In this document: piece after piece, positions 8,481-18,178 of the stretch | How the letters are laid out: every line of letters starts with the position of its first letter | How positions within the stretch are numbered: position 1 is the first letter of the stretch | Assembly (NCBI GenBank): GCA_964371025.1 | Contig: CAYJKH010000001.1 | Location: 195,939 to 259,938 of the forward strand | DNA: 64,000 nucleotides | Direction: 5' to 3' | Source of the DNA: CAYJDP01 sp964371025 | Lineage (GTDB): Bacteria > Bacillota_I > Bacilli_A > RF39 > UBA660 | Notes under the pieces: generated by a model | What the model saw: the letters and a program-made list of their open reading frames with translations, nothing else | What the model was told of the DNA's origin: nothing | Databases searched by the model: none | Position numbers and translations under genes: made by a program

Positions 8481-9758
8481 ATGAAGAGTGTTTCTATATA
8501 TACATTAGGATGTAAAGTTAATACTTATGAGAGTGAATTTATTAAAGAATTATTAAAAAATGCTAAATATGAGATTAAGTCTTTTGATGAAGTGTGTGAT
8601 ATTTATATTATTAATACTTGTTCAGTTACTAATACTAGTGATATTAAAAGTCGTAAAATTATTAATAATGCAATTAATAAAAATAAAGATGCTGTAATTG
8701 TTGCGATGGGTTGTTTTATTGAGGCTAATCATGATTATAAAGAAGATGGTCTTGATATTATTATCGGGAATAAAGATAAATCTAAAATAGTAGAAATTCT
8801 AGAAGAGTATTATAAAGACAATAAAGAAATTAGACATATTAAAAATATTGATTCTTCTTTTGAAGATATGTATATAAGTAACTTTACTAATAAAACAAGA
8901 GCCTTTGTTAAAATCCAAGATGGTTGTGAAAACTTTTGTACATACTGTATTATTCCTTATGTAAGAGGAAAATGTCGTAGTAAAGAGTTTAATAAGGTAA
9001 TCGAAGAAATTACTTTACTTGTAAATAATGATTATAAAGAAATTGTTTTAACGGGAATTCATACCGGTAATTATGGAGTTGATATAAATACTGATTTTAC
9101 TACTTTAGTAAAAGAAATTTTAAAAATTAGTAATTTACAAAGATTAAGAATATCTTCGATTGAAATAACGGAATTAAATGATGAATTAATATCAATTATT
9201 ACTAATAATAAAATTATAGCGGATCATTTACATATTCCAATCCAAGCCGGAAGTAATGAAGTATTAAAGCTAATGAATCGTAAATATACATTAGAGGAAT
9301 ATAAAAATATAATTAATAAAATTAGAAAAAGTAATCCTTCGATTTCAATATCTACTGATTTAATAGTAGGGTTTCCAAGTGAGACGGAAGAGATGTTTTT
9401 AAAAACAATTGATACAGTAAGAGAATTAGAATTTTCAAAGATTCATGTATTTCCTTACAGTAAAAGAAAAAATACGAAAGCACTAGATATTCCTAATCAT
9501 AATAGTGATACGGTTATAAAAGAGAGAAGTAGAAGACTTAATAAAGTATCAAAAGAGTTAGAACTTAATTATTTTAATAAACAAATAAATACGAAAGTAG
9601 ATGTTTTAATTGAGACTAGTACTGATTCTTATTCGATTGGCCATAGTAGTAATTATTTATCAGTAAAAGTTTTGGAAAAATTAGAAAAAAATAAAATATA
9701 TAAAGTTGAAATAAATAAAATAGATTATCCATTTTGTATAGGGAAGGTAGTTAAATGA
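8481..9758 (+). CDS. mtaB: tRNA t6A37 methylthiotransferase MtaB
   Basis: MtaB is a radical-SAM enzyme that converts t6A to ms2t6A at position 37 of ANN-decoding tRNAs, carrying two 4Fe-4S clusters. The 425-residue product opens with the MtaB-type YTLGCKVNTYESE, has further N-terminal cluster cysteines in NTCSVT (C47) and MGCF, the radical-SAM motif CENFCTYC near residue 150, and a C-terminal TRAM-like region. GCKVN-YESE distinguishes it from MiaB and RimO. It overlaps recD2 by 4 bp (ATGA), so the two are co-transcribed and translationally coupled. Confidence 0.93.
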   Translation: MKSVSIYTLGCKVNTYESEFIKELLKNAKYEIKSFDEVCDIYIINTCSVTNTSDIKSRKIINNAINKNKDAVIVAMGCFIEANHDYKEDGLDIIIGNKDKSKIVEILEEYYKDNKEIRHIKNIDSSFEDMYISNFTNKTRAFVKIQDGCENFCTYCIIPYVRGKCRSKEFNKVIEEITLLVNNDYKEIVLTGIHTGNYGVDINTDFTTLVKEILKISNLQRLRISSIEITELNDELISIITNNKIIADHLHIPIQAGSNEVLKLMNRKYTLEEYKNIINKIRKSNPSISISTDLIVGFPSETEEMFLKTIDTVRELEFSKIHVFPYSKRKNTKALDIPNHNSDTVIKERSRRLNKVSKELELNYFNKQINTKVDVLIETSTDSYSIGHSSNYLSVKVLEKLEKNKIYKVEINKIDYPFCIGKVVK

Positions 9759-11947
9759 ATAAGTATGTAAAAGGATTATATAAAAGAGCTATCTTTACTA
9801 GTAATACTGGATATATAATTGGACTTTTTAAAGTAATTGATACTAATGATGATTCTTTAGAAGAATATATAAATAAGACAATTACTTTTACTGGATATTT
9901 TCATGAATTAAATGAAATAGATACTTATATGTTATATGGACAGTTAATTAATCATCCTAAATATGGAGTACAATATCAAGTATCTAGTTATGATAGAGTT
10001 AAACCTGAAGGAAACGATGCTATTATCGAGTTCTTAACTAGTGGATTATTTAAAGGAATAGGAGAGAAAAAAGCTCAAAAAATAGTAGACGCCTTAGGAA
10101 GTGATACTTTTAATACTATTTTAGAAAAACCAGATGATTTAATATTAATTCCTACTATTACTAAAAATAATTCTGTTGAGTTACATAATAAATTAAAAGA
10201 ATATGAAAACTCATATACAACAATTATTTATTTAAATGAGTTAGGACTTAATACTAAAGATAGTATGATTATATATAATAAATATAAGGAATCTACTAAA
10301 TTAATTATAGAAGATAATATATATAGTTTAGTAGATAATATTCATCATTTAACTTTTAAAAAAATCGATAAAATAGCTTTAGATATGGGAGTAGAAAAAG
10401 ATGCTCTAATTAGAATAGAAGCCTCAATTATTTATATAATGGGAGAGTTAAGTAATTTATATGGACATAGTTATTTTTATATGGATGAATTAAAAATAGT
10501 TATTAATAAATTATTACAAGTACATACTTCAGATGATATGATTGATCATGCTTTTAAAAATTTAGTTAATGATTTAAAAATAATTAAAAAAGAAGATAAA
10601 TATTATTTAAAAGAGATGTATGATGCTGAGACTTTAAGTGTAAAAAGATTAAGATTATTACAAGCAAATGATATGCTTAATATTAAAAACTTTGATCAAG
10701 AATTAGAGAAATTAGAATTTAATTTAAATATTACTTATAATGAAGAACAAAAAGAAGCTATAAGAATGGCTATATGTAATAAATTATCAATTATAACGGG
10801 AGGTCCAGGAACAGGAAAAACTACAATTCTTAGAGCAATTACTGAACTTTATATGCAAATAAAAAAATATAACTATGAAAAGATGATTGATAAAGTAGCT
10901 TTACTTTCTCCAACAGGACGTGCTGCTAAAAGAATGAGTGAACAAACTAATTTACCAGCATATACTATTCATAGATTTTTAAAATGGCAAAAAGATAGCA
11001 ATAAATTCCAAGTAAATGAATATAATAAAAGTGATGTTGAATTAATCATCGTAGATGAAGTTAGTATGATTGATACTTATTTATTTGCTAATTTATTAAA
11101 AGGAATATCTGCTAATTGTACTATTATTATGGTAGGAGATCATCAACAGTTACCATCGGTTGGACCTGGTAATTTATTAAGTGATTTAATTTTATCTGAT
11201 AAACTAAATGTTGTTACTCTAAAAAAACTATATCGACAAAAAGAAACTTCTAATATTTTATCTTTATCTTATGATATTAGAGATGATAATTTAAATTATG
11301 ATGTATTTAATCATGATCCAGATTTAACAATTATTGAATGTCTAGAAAAAGATGTAATTAATCATATAATGGAAATATCAACTAATTACAAAGATTTATC
11401 ATATAAAGAATTTCAAATATTATCTCCTATGTATAAAACATTAAATGGAATTGATAATATAAATACTAATATTCAAAATATATTTAATCCTAAAAATAAA
11501 TTAAATAAAGAAATAACTATCGGGGAAGTTACATTTAGAGAAGGGGATAAAGTTATTCAATTAACTAATATGCCAGAAGATAACGTTTATAATGGTGATA
11601 TTGGAATTATTAGTAAGATATCACCATTAAACAAAAAAGAAGTTCATATAAAATTTGATAGTGGAGAAGTTAAATATACTCCATCGACTTTTCATAATTT
11701 TAGATTAGCTTATGCAACTTCTATTCATAAAGCTCAAGGAAGTGAGTTTGATGTTGTAATTATTCCAATAGTTAAAAGTTTTAATAAAATGTTATATAAA
11801 AAACTTATTTATACAGGAGTTACCAGAAGTAAGAAAAAATTATATTTAGTAGGAGACTATAAAGCATTAGAATTAGCAGTTTCTAATAAAGATATTGATT
11901 TAAGAAGAACAACTATTAAAGATTTTTTAGTGGATGGTATAAAATAA
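9755..11947 (+). CDS. recD2: ATP-dependent RecD2-like DNA helicase
   Basis: RecD2 is a stand-alone 5'-3' superfamily 1B helicase involved in replication-fork maintenance and mismatch repair in Bacillus. The 730-residue product has an N-terminal OB-like/HhH region (KGIGEKKAQKIVDAL near 105), Walker A TGGPGTGKTT around residue 350, Walker B-type VDEVSMID around 433, GDHQQLPSVGPGNLL and the C-terminal SF1 motif AYATSIHKAQGSEFD. No RecB or RecC partner is nearby, consistent with RecD2. The ATG overlaps the mtaB stop. Confidence 0.93.
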   Translation: MNKYVKGLYKRAIFTSNTGYIIGLFKVIDTNDDSLEEYINKTITFTGYFHELNEIDTYMLYGQLINHPKYGVQYQVSSYDRVKPEGNDAIIEFLTSGLFKGIGEKKAQKIVDALGSDTFNTILEKPDDLILIPTITKNNSVELHNKLKEYENSYTTIIYLNELGLNTKDSMIIYNKYKESTKLIIEDNIYSLVDNIHHLTFKKIDKIALDMGVEKDALIRIEASIIYIMGELSNLYGHSYFYMDELKIVINKLLQVHTSDDMIDHAFKNLVNDLKIIKKEDKYYLKEMYDAETLSVKRLRLLQANDMLNIKNFDQELEKLEFNLNITYNEEQKEAIRMAICNKLSIITGGPGTGKTTILRAITELYMQIKKYNYEKMIDKVALLSPTGRAAKRMSEQTNLPAYTIHRFLKWQKDSNKFQVNEYNKSDVELIIVDEVSMIDTYLFANLLKGISANCTIIMVGDHQQLPSVGPGNLLSDLILSDKLNVVTLKKLYRQKETSNILSLSYDIRDDNLNYDVFNHDPDLTIIECLEKDVINHIMEISTNYKDLSYKEFQILSPMYKTLNGIDNINTNIQNIFNPKNKLNKEITIGEVTFREGDKVIQLTNMPEDNVYNGDIGIISKISPLNKKEVHIKFDSGEVKYTPSTFHNFRLAYATSIHKAQGSEFDVVIIPIVKSFNKMLYKKLIYTGVTRSKKKLYLVGDYKALELAVSNKDIDLRRTTIKDFLVDGIK

Positions 11948-11976
11948 TTGATATCATAATAAAAGTATGATATTAT
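11948..11976 (+). promoter_or_regulatory. Promoter with internal dyad before unknown gene
   Basis: TTGATA (11948-11953), 17-bp spacer and TGA-TATTAT (11968-11976). An 8-bp inverted repeat, ATATCATA (11951-11958) with TATGATAT (11966-11973), lies over the promoter and could be an operator; there is no T tract for a terminator. Confidence 0.5.
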
Positions 11977-12000
11977 ACTATAACTTGAAGGGGGATTAGT

Positions 12001-12519
12001 ATGAATAATCAAGAAATTAATAATCTAGCAGAAATAGCCGAAAGCGTTATTTCTACTAATACTATACGAAAAGGTAAATTATTGAGACAAACTTTAGATT
12101 CAACTATGGCTAGTTTAATATTAACAGGGCTTAGATTTGGGATGTCTCAAGCAGAAAGTGATAAAAAAAATACAATAGATTTTTTTAAGGCACTATCAAA
12201 ATCACCAATAGATATTAAACAAACAAAAGACTTAATATTAAGCCACAAGAGTATTGCATTTGGATGTAATCCAGTAGTCTACCATATTTTAGAAAGTGAA
12301 CTAAATCTAATTGCAAGACAAGATATTATTAAAGAACAAACTATAAAAATTTTTGAAAGTAATATAAAAGAATCAAATCATGAACTGACAATTCAAACAG
12401 AAATGCTTCATCAGTTCAGACAAATTAAATGCGTTTATACAAAGTATGATGAAGATAAGAATAAATGTTTAGAAAGATCGTTATTATTAAAAAATACTGA
12501 AGTAAGCTTGAGAAAGTAA
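12001..12519 (+). CDS. Hypothetical protein, 172 aa
   Basis: I do not recognise this protein. It is soluble and predicted mostly helical, with no signal peptide, membrane segment or obvious catalytic motif. It is rich in Glu, Ile, Leu and Lys; the C-terminal third (about residues 115-172) has a charged, coiled-coil-like look. It has a good GGGGGA ribosome-binding site, its own promoter and its own terminator, so it is probably a monocistronic real gene. Function unknown. Confidence 0.75.
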   Translation: MNNQEINNLAEIAESVISTNTIRKGKLLRQTLDSTMASLILTGLRFGMSQAESDKKNTIDFFKALSKSPIDIKQTKDLILSHKSIAFGCNPVVYHILESELNLIARQDIIKEQTIKIFESNIKESNHELTIQTEMLHQFRQIKCVYTKYDEDKNKCLERSLLLKNTEVSLRK

Positions 12520-12549
12520 TGTTTTATAAAATTAGATGACAAAGAATGT

Positions 12550-12577
12550 AAACTATAAATTTAATTTATAGTTTTTT
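12550..12577 (+). terminator. Intrinsic terminator
   Basis: AAACTATAAA (12550-12559) pairs with TTTATAGTTT (12565-12574) over a 5-nt loop, followed by T residues. Confidence 0.8.
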
Positions 12578-12628
12578 ATTGAGTAAAAAACTTAATTATG
12601 ATATTTTAATTTTATATAGGAGGACATT

Positions 12629-13426
12629 ATGGATAATGATTTTAACGATGTAAAAGAAAAGAAAAGTAAAACAGGATTAATAGTATTTTTAGTACTAATT
12701 GCAGGTCTTGCAATTGGAGGAGGAGCTACTTATTATTATTTTGAAATTATGAATAAAGAAGAAGTAAAAGTAGAAGAAGAAAAAACAGAAGAAGTAGAGG
12801 AAATGAGTTTAAATATTGCAGAAACAGTATTATTAATGGATCAATATCAAGTAGTTTATCATGAGGATTTAAATCCTATTGATTATTTATTTACTGGAAC
12901 TGAAGAAAATATGGTATCTAGTTGGGATGAACATACTAAGTTAATGCTAACTACTAACCAATTTCCGTTTGGAACTAAAACAATATCAGCAGATGAATTT
13001 GAATCTATGTATATAAAATTATTTGGACCACAAGAAAATTTTGTTCATAAAACAATCACTTGGAATAAAAGTACTCCAGGAGATTATTATATTTATGATG
13101 ATGCCACAAAAACATATACATATAATGAAGAATTAGCAGTAGGTGGTACTACTAATATTTCTCATATTAAGAAAATGATTAGTTTAAAAGAAGAAGATAA
13201 TCAAATTATTGCTCAAATAGCAGCAGGATATACAGAAGCTTCAACTGAAGAAGGAAGTATGCCTAAGGTATTCAATTATGATAAAGCAGAAATAACAGAA
13301 TTTGTTAAAGGTGAATACTTTGATATCGATTATGATTATAGTAGTTTATCTTTATATGATTTATATTTTACGTATGATAAAGATACAGATAACTATTATT
13401 TAGAAAAAGTTGTTAAAGCTAACTAG
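12629..13426 (+). CDS. Membrane-anchored hypothetical protein, 265 aa
   Basis: A Lys-rich start (residues 1-14) is followed by one hydrophobic helix (about 15-38, GLIVFLVLIAGLAIGGGATY). A short charged Lys/Glu linker follows, then a roughly 200-residue domain rich in Tyr and acidic residues that should lie outside the membrane (N-in, C-out). The domain is not one I recognise. The ribosome-binding site is AGGAGG. A 37-aa membrane protein is encoded 8 bp downstream, with its AGGAGA site abutting this gene's stop, so they form a two-gene unit. Confidence 0.75.
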   Translation: MDNDFNDVKEKKSKTGLIVFLVLIAGLAIGGGATYYYFEIMNKEEVKVEEEKTEEVEEMSLNIAETVLLMDQYQVVYHEDLNPIDYLFTGTEENMVSSWDEHTKLMLTTNQFPFGTKTISADEFESMYIKLFGPQENFVHKTITWNKSTPGDYYIYDDATKTYTYNEELAVGGTTNISHIKKMISLKEEDNQIIAQIAAGYTEASTEEGSMPKVFNYDKAEITEFVKGEYFDIDYDYSSLSLYDLYFTYDKDTDNYYLEKVVKAN

Positions 13427-13434
13427 GAGAATAT

Positions 13435-13548
13435 ATGAAAAAAAAGAACCAAGCAAAAGATTCAGCTGCAGTAATAGTTTTATCAATTTTAATAGTAGCT
13501 TTTATGGTTATAATGGGAGCTAGTTATTATTTAACAAATATGAAATAA
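13435..13548 (+). CDS. Small single-pass membrane protein, 37 aa
   Basis: The reading frame codes for 37 residues: a Lys-rich N-terminus (KKKNQAK), a hydrophobic helix from about residue 11 to 33 and a short tail (YYLTNMK). AGGAGA directly follows the stop of the upstream gene at a suitable distance from ATG 13435, and a terminator follows the stop codon, supporting translation. It may be a small subunit or regulator of the 265-aa membrane protein upstream. I know of no named family. Confidence 0.65.
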   Translation: MKKKNQAKDSAAVIVLSILIVAFMVIMGASYYLTNMK

Positions 13549-13554
13549 TTAATT

Positions 13555-13580
13555 AAAAAGAATATTTTTATTCTTTTTTT
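13555..13580 (+). terminator. Intrinsic terminator
   Basis: AAAAAGAAT (13555-13563) pairs with ATTCTTTTT (13570-13578), then more Ts. Confidence 0.75.
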
Positions 13581-13616
13581 TATTAGTAAATATTTGTCTA
13601 TATTTTATCTTTTTTG

Positions 13617-13645
13617 TTGATAATACTAGTAATATTAGATATAAT
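13617..13645 (+). promoter_or_regulatory. Sigma-A promoter for parE-parC
   Basis: TTGATA (13617-13622), 17-bp spacer, TATAAT (13640-13645); 50 bp upstream of parE. Confidence 0.75.
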
Positions 13646-13695
13646 GATTAATAGTTAAGAAGGTATTAACTAAATTATTTACAAGGAGTGATAAA

Positions 13696-15597
13696 ATGGC
13701 GCTTAAATATGATGAGCAGTCGATAAAAATATTAGAGGGTCTTGATGCAGTAAGAAAAAGACCAGGGATGTATATTGGATCGACTGATAAAAAAGGATTG
13801 CACCATTTAGTATGGGAAATAGTAGATAATGCAGTTGATGAAGCAATTAATGGGTTTGGTGATTATATTTGTATTACAATTCATAGCGATAAATCAGTTT
13901 CTGTAAAAGATCAGGGACGTGGTTTACCAACAGGAATGCATGCTTCTGGAAAATCAACCCCAGAAGTTATTTTTACGGTTTTACATGCTGGTGGTAAATT
14001 TGAAAGTGAAGGTTATAAAGTAAGTGGTGGACTACATGGAGTAGGAAGTAGTGTAGTTAATGCCTTATCATCAAAGTTAGAAATTACTATTTGTCGTGAT
14101 AAAGAAGAACATTATATATCATTTGTTGATGGTGGAAAAGTAGATACAAAATTAAAGAAAATTGGAACTTGTAAAAAATCAGGTACTACAGTTAGATTTA
14201 CTCCTGATAAAAGTATTTTTTCTACTACTAATTTTTCTTATACAACAATATGTGAAAGAATGCAAGAATCAGCATTTTTACTTAAAGGTATTACAATAGA
14301 AGTAGTAGATGAAGAAGATGAAAGAAGTTCAGTATTTCATTATGAAAGAGGAATTGAAGAATTTGTTGAAGATATAAACCATGCTAAAAAGCCCCTTCAT
14401 AAAGTATTTAGTATGAGTGGTTTAAAAGAAAAAATGGAAATAGATATTTCTATGCAATATACTGATTCTTATAATGAAAATATTGTTAGTTTTGTTAATA
14501 ATGTTAAAACTATCGATGGAGGTTCTCATGAATCTGGATTTAAATCAGCTCTAACTAGGGTTTTTAATGATTATGCTAAAACTAATGGTTTTATTAAAGG
14601 TAAAGAAAAAGCTTTAGAGGGAACAGATGTAAGAGAAGGATTAACTGCTGTTATATCATTAAAGATACCAGAAGGTATATTACAGTTTGAAGGACAAACT
14701 AAATCAAAACTTGGAACTCCTCAAGCAAAAGGTGCAGTAGAAAGTTTAGTTACAGAGCAAATAAAAACTTACTTAGAAGAAAATAAAAGTATTGCTCTAG
14801 AAATTATCAATAAAAGTTTAAAATCAAAAATAGCAAGAGAAGCAGCTAGAAAAGCTCGTGAAGATGCCCGTAAGGGAACTAAGAAAAATTCTAAAGAAAG
14901 ACTTTTATCTGGAAAACTTACTCCCGCTCAAACTAAAAATAAGGAATTGAAAGAACTATTTTTAGTCGAAGGAGATTCAGCAGGAGGTTCTGCAAAACAA
15001 GGAAGAGATAGAATTACACAAGCTATATTACCTTTACGAGGTAAAGTATTAAATACGGAAAAAACTAAAGAAGCAGATATTTTAAAAAATGAAGAAATTA
15101 ATACTATGATTTATACAATCGGAGCCGGATATGGACATAACTTTGACATAAGTGAGGCTGAATATCAAAAAGTTATTATCATGAGTGATGCCGATGAAGA
15201 TGGGGGACATATTCAGTGTTTATTATTAACATTTTTCTATCGTTATATGAAACCATTAATCGAAGAAGGTCGTCTTTATGTAGCCCTACCACCACTTTTT
15301 AAAATTACAAAAAATAAAAAAAGTGAATATGCTTATTCAGTAGATGAAATGAAAAAAATAGTAGGAGACTCAAAATGTGATATTCAGCGTTATAAAGGAC
15401 TTGGGGAGATGAATGCTGATCAATTATTTGAAACGACAATGAATCCACATACTAGAACTTTAATTAGAGTTAATATTGAAGATGCACAACTAGCTGAGAA
15501 AAGAGTATCAGTTTTAATGGGGGATGAAGTACCTCCAAGAAAAGAATGGATTGAAGAAAATGTTGAATTTTCTCTAGAAGATGATTATACAATTTAA
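13696..15597 (+). CDS. parE: DNA topoisomerase IV subunit B
   Basis: ParE is the GHKL ATPase subunit of topoisomerase IV, which decatenates daughter chromosomes. The 633-residue product has the ATP-binding motifs EIVDNAVDEA, DQGRGLPTG and GGLHGVGSSVVNALS, and the TOPRIM signature VEGDSAGGSAKQGRD near residue 425, with MSDADEDGGHI further on. It is assigned ParE rather than GyrB because it is paired with a ParC-type A subunit 14 bp downstream and not with recF/gyrA. The GyrB/ParE distinction rests mainly on this context and overall resemblance. Confidence 0.92.
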   Translation: MALKYDEQSIKILEGLDAVRKRPGMYIGSTDKKGLHHLVWEIVDNAVDEAINGFGDYICITIHSDKSVSVKDQGRGLPTGMHASGKSTPEVIFTVLHAGGKFESEGYKVSGGLHGVGSSVVNALSSKLEITICRDKEEHYISFVDGGKVDTKLKKIGTCKKSGTTVRFTPDKSIFSTTNFSYTTICERMQESAFLLKGITIEVVDEEDERSSVFHYERGIEEFVEDINHAKKPLHKVFSMSGLKEKMEIDISMQYTDSYNENIVSFVNNVKTIDGGSHESGFKSALTRVFNDYAKTNGFIKGKEKALEGTDVREGLTAVISLKIPEGILQFEGQTKSKLGTPQAKGAVESLVTEQIKTYLEENKSIALEIINKSLKSKIAREAARKAREDARKGTKKNSKERLLSGKLTPAQTKNKELKELFLVEGDSAGGSAKQGRDRITQAILPLRGKVLNTEKTKEADILKNEEINTMIYTIGAGYGHNFDISEAEYQKVIIMSDADEDGGHIQCLLLTFFYRYMKPLIEEGRLYVALPPLFKITKNKKSEYAYSVDEMKKIVGDSKCDIQRYKGLGEMNADQLFETTMNPHTRTLIRVNIEDAQLAEKRVSVLMGDEVPPRKEWIEENVEFSLEDDYTI

Positions 15598-15611
15598 GAA
15601 AGGAGGATATT

Positions 15612-18140
15612 ATGGCTAAGAAAAAAATAGAAATTATTGAAAAAATATATGATTATACATTAGAAGAAATAATGGGAGAAAGATTTGGAAGTTATTCGAA
15701 ATACATTATTCAAGATCGTGCTATTCCAGATGCGAGAGATGGTTTAAAACCAGTTCAACGTCGTATTTTATACTCAATGCATAAAGAAGGTAATACATTT
15801 GAAAAAGCTTACCGTAAGTGTGCGAAAGCAGTAGGAGATGTTATTGGTAATTATCACCCTCATGGTGATAGTTCAATATATGATGCTATGGTTAGAATGT
15901 CTCAACCATGGAAAACACGTAATCCATATATTGATATGCATGGTAATAATGGATCAATTGATGGAGATTCACCTGCGGCATATCGTTATACTGAGGCAAG
16001 GCTTTCTAAAATTAGTAATGAAATGTTAAAAGATATAAATAAAAATACGGTTTTATTTTCTCCAAACTTTGACGATACTAATATGGAACCAACTGTTTTA
16101 CCGGCAAGATTCCCAGCTCTTTTAGTATATGGTTCTCAAGGAATATCAGCAGGTTATGCAACTAATATTCCTCCTCATAATTTAGGAGAAATTATTAATG
16201 CTACTATTCATAAAATAGATTATCCTAATTGTAGCCTAGAAACATTGATGTCTTATGTTAAAGGACCAGACTTTCCAACTGGAGCAATAGTCGAGGGAAT
16301 TGAAGGGATAAAACAAGCTTATAAAACTGGTAAAGGTAAAATTATAATTAAAGCAAAATTTGAATTTGATAAAAAATTAAATGCAATAGTTATAGATAAT
16401 TTACCATTCGAAGTTAATAAAGCAAATCTTATTCGAAAAATTGATGATATAAGACTTGATAAAAAAATTGAAGGAATTGTTGAAGTTAGAGATGAATCTA
16501 CTAATGATATTAGAGTAGTAATTGATTTAAAGAAAAATGCTAATGTTGAATTAATTAGTAATTATTTATTAAAAAATACTGATTTACAAATTAGTTATAA
16601 CTTTAATATGGTATCAATTGTTAATAGAAGACCAAAATTATTAGGACTTGAAAAACTTCTTGATGCATTCATTGCTCATCAAAAAGAAGTAGTTAAAAAA
16701 AGAACTGAGTTTGATTTATATCATGCTGAAAAAAGATTTCATATAGTAGAAGGATTAATTAAATGCTTATCGATTTTAGATGAGGTTATTAAAGTAATTA
16801 GAGCATCAAATAATAAAAGTAATGCTAAAGAAAATTTAGTTAAAGAATTTGACTTTACAATCGAACAAGCAGAAGCTATTGTTACATTACAGTTATATCG
16901 ACTTACTAATACAGATGTTGTTGCTCTTGAAGAAGAACTAGCCCAACTTGCTAAAATAATCGAGGGTTTAAAACAAATTTTGAGTGATGAAAATATTTTA
17001 AAAGAAGTTATGAAAAAAGATTTAAGAAGTGTGAGAGATGAATACAAAACAGAAAGACTAACTGAAATAAAGGATGAAATAACAGAGATTGTTATTGATG
17101 AGGCCGATATGATTCCAAAAGAAGAAGTTATTGTAGTCGTAACAAAAGATGGATATATAAAACGTGTTTCTCAAAAAAGTTATGCTGCTAGTAATTATGA
17201 TGATATTTCTATAAAAGAAAATGATTATATAATTGGAACATATGAAATGATGACAACTGATGTAATATTAGTATTTACATCTCTTGGTAATTATTTACAA
17301 ATACCAGTTCATATCTTACCTGATTTAAAATGGAAAGATATGCCAAAACATGTTAGTAATATTATTCAAATAGATTCCGAAGATGAAATTATTAGTGCAA
17401 TCCCTGCCTATGATTTTAGTAGTGAACAAAATATTATTATTACATCAAAGCTGGGAATGATTAAAAAGAGTAATCTTAAAGACTTTAAACTACAAAGATA
17501 TTCTAAAGCAACTAGTTGCATGAAATTAAAAGATGCTGATTTAGTAATTGATGCATATGTTGAGGAAAAGCCTTATGTATTTACAGCAACTAACAGTGGT
17601 TATGGGTTAATGTTTAATACAAGTGATATCCCAGTAGTTGGAGTTAAAGCAAGTGGGGTAAAATCTAATACATTAAAAGATGATTACTTAGTTTCTTCAA
17701 ATAACTTTGATTATATAAATGATGAATTCATAACTATTTTAACTGATAAGGGAACTGCAAAAAGAATTAGAATTTCTGAATTTGAAGTGACAAAACGAGC
17801 ACGAAGAGGTTTATTAATTTTAAGAGAAGTTAAAACAAATCCTTATAAAGTTAGAAAAACCTTTATAACTGATACCAGAAATTATATTGGTATCAAAACA
17901 CCAGAAATTACAACTATGAAATTAACAGAAATAAAAATAGCAGATAGATATTCAACTGGTAGTGAAATATATAAAGGAGAGATTAGTACTGGATTTGTTG
18001 TTTCAAGTTTAATGAAAAAAATTGATATTACAAAGTCAGAACCATTAAAAATTGAAAAAATTGAAAAATTAGAAACAACTCAGTTATCTTTAAGCGAGAT
18101 AGATGATGAGTTATTAAAAATTGAAAATATTTTAGAATAA
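15612..18140 (+). CDS. parC: DNA topoisomerase IV subunit A
   Basis: ParC carries the DNA cleavage-religation activity of topoisomerase IV. The 842-residue product has the winged-helix region with YHPHGDSSIYDAMVR (residues 81-95, the quinolone-resistance region, with Ser87 and Ser88 intact), the catalytic tyrosine Tyr126 in AAYRYTEARL, and a C-terminal beta-pinwheel of weak GyrA-box-like repeats (VSQKSYAA, IKKSNLKDF and similar). Length fits ParC of Firmicutes. It is translated from an AGGAGG site 14 bp after parE and ends in a terminator that starts at its stop codon. Confidence 0.94.
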   Translation: MAKKKIEIIEKIYDYTLEEIMGERFGSYSKYIIQDRAIPDARDGLKPVQRRILYSMHKEGNTFEKAYRKCAKAVGDVIGNYHPHGDSSIYDAMVRMSQPWKTRNPYIDMHGNNGSIDGDSPAAYRYTEARLSKISNEMLKDINKNTVLFSPNFDDTNMEPTVLPARFPALLVYGSQGISAGYATNIPPHNLGEIINATIHKIDYPNCSLETLMSYVKGPDFPTGAIVEGIEGIKQAYKTGKGKIIIKAKFEFDKKLNAIVIDNLPFEVNKANLIRKIDDIRLDKKIEGIVEVRDESTNDIRVVIDLKKNANVELISNYLLKNTDLQISYNFNMVSIVNRRPKLLGLEKLLDAFIAHQKEVVKKRTEFDLYHAEKRFHIVEGLIKCLSILDEVIKVIRASNNKSNAKENLVKEFDFTIEQAEAIVTLQLYRLTNTDVVALEEELAQLAKIIEGLKQILSDENILKEVMKKDLRSVRDEYKTERLTEIKDEITEIVIDEADMIPKEEVIVVVTKDGYIKRVSQKSYAASNYDDISIKENDYIIGTYEMMTTDVILVFTSLGNYLQIPVHILPDLKWKDMPKHVSNIIQIDSEDEIISAIPAYDFSSEQNIIITSKLGMIKKSNLKDFKLQRYSKATSCMKLKDADLVIDAYVEEKPYVFTATNSGYGLMFNTSDIPVVGVKASGVKSNTLKDDYLVSSNNFDYINDEFITILTDKGTAKRIRISEFEVTKRARRGLLILREVKTNPYKVRKTFITDTRNYIGIKTPEITTMKLTEIKIADRYSTGSEIYKGEISTGFVVSSLMKKIDITKSEPLKIEKIEKLETTQLSLSEIDDELLKIENILE

Positions 18141-18162
18141 GAAGTGTAAACTTCTTTTTTTT
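18139..18162 (+). terminator. Intrinsic terminator after parC
   Basis: AAGAAGT (18139-18145) pairs with ACTTCTT (18150-18156), then eight Ts. The left arm uses the last two bases of the stop codon. Confidence 0.8.
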
Positions 18163-18163
18163 A

Positions 18164-18172
18164 TGTTAAAAT
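18164..18172 (+). promoter_or_regulatory. Extended -10 promoter giving a probably leaderless ylbF mRNA
   Basis: TGT-TAAAAT ends at 18172, only 6 bases before the ATG at 18179. Transcription would start at or next to the start codon, and there is no Shine-Dalgarno sequence in between. Confidence 0.45.
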
Positions 18173-18178
18173 AACTAC

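Noticed and set aside
13696..15597. GyrB instead of ParE
   Set aside because: The gene is directly followed by a ParC-type subunit, and no gyrA or recF is near; sequence alone does not exclude it, but context favours topoisomerase IV.
15838..16029. 63-codon plus-strand frame inside parC
   Set aside because: It is an out-of-frame shadow of the conserved ParC active-site region, low in complexity and rich in Met and Ile.
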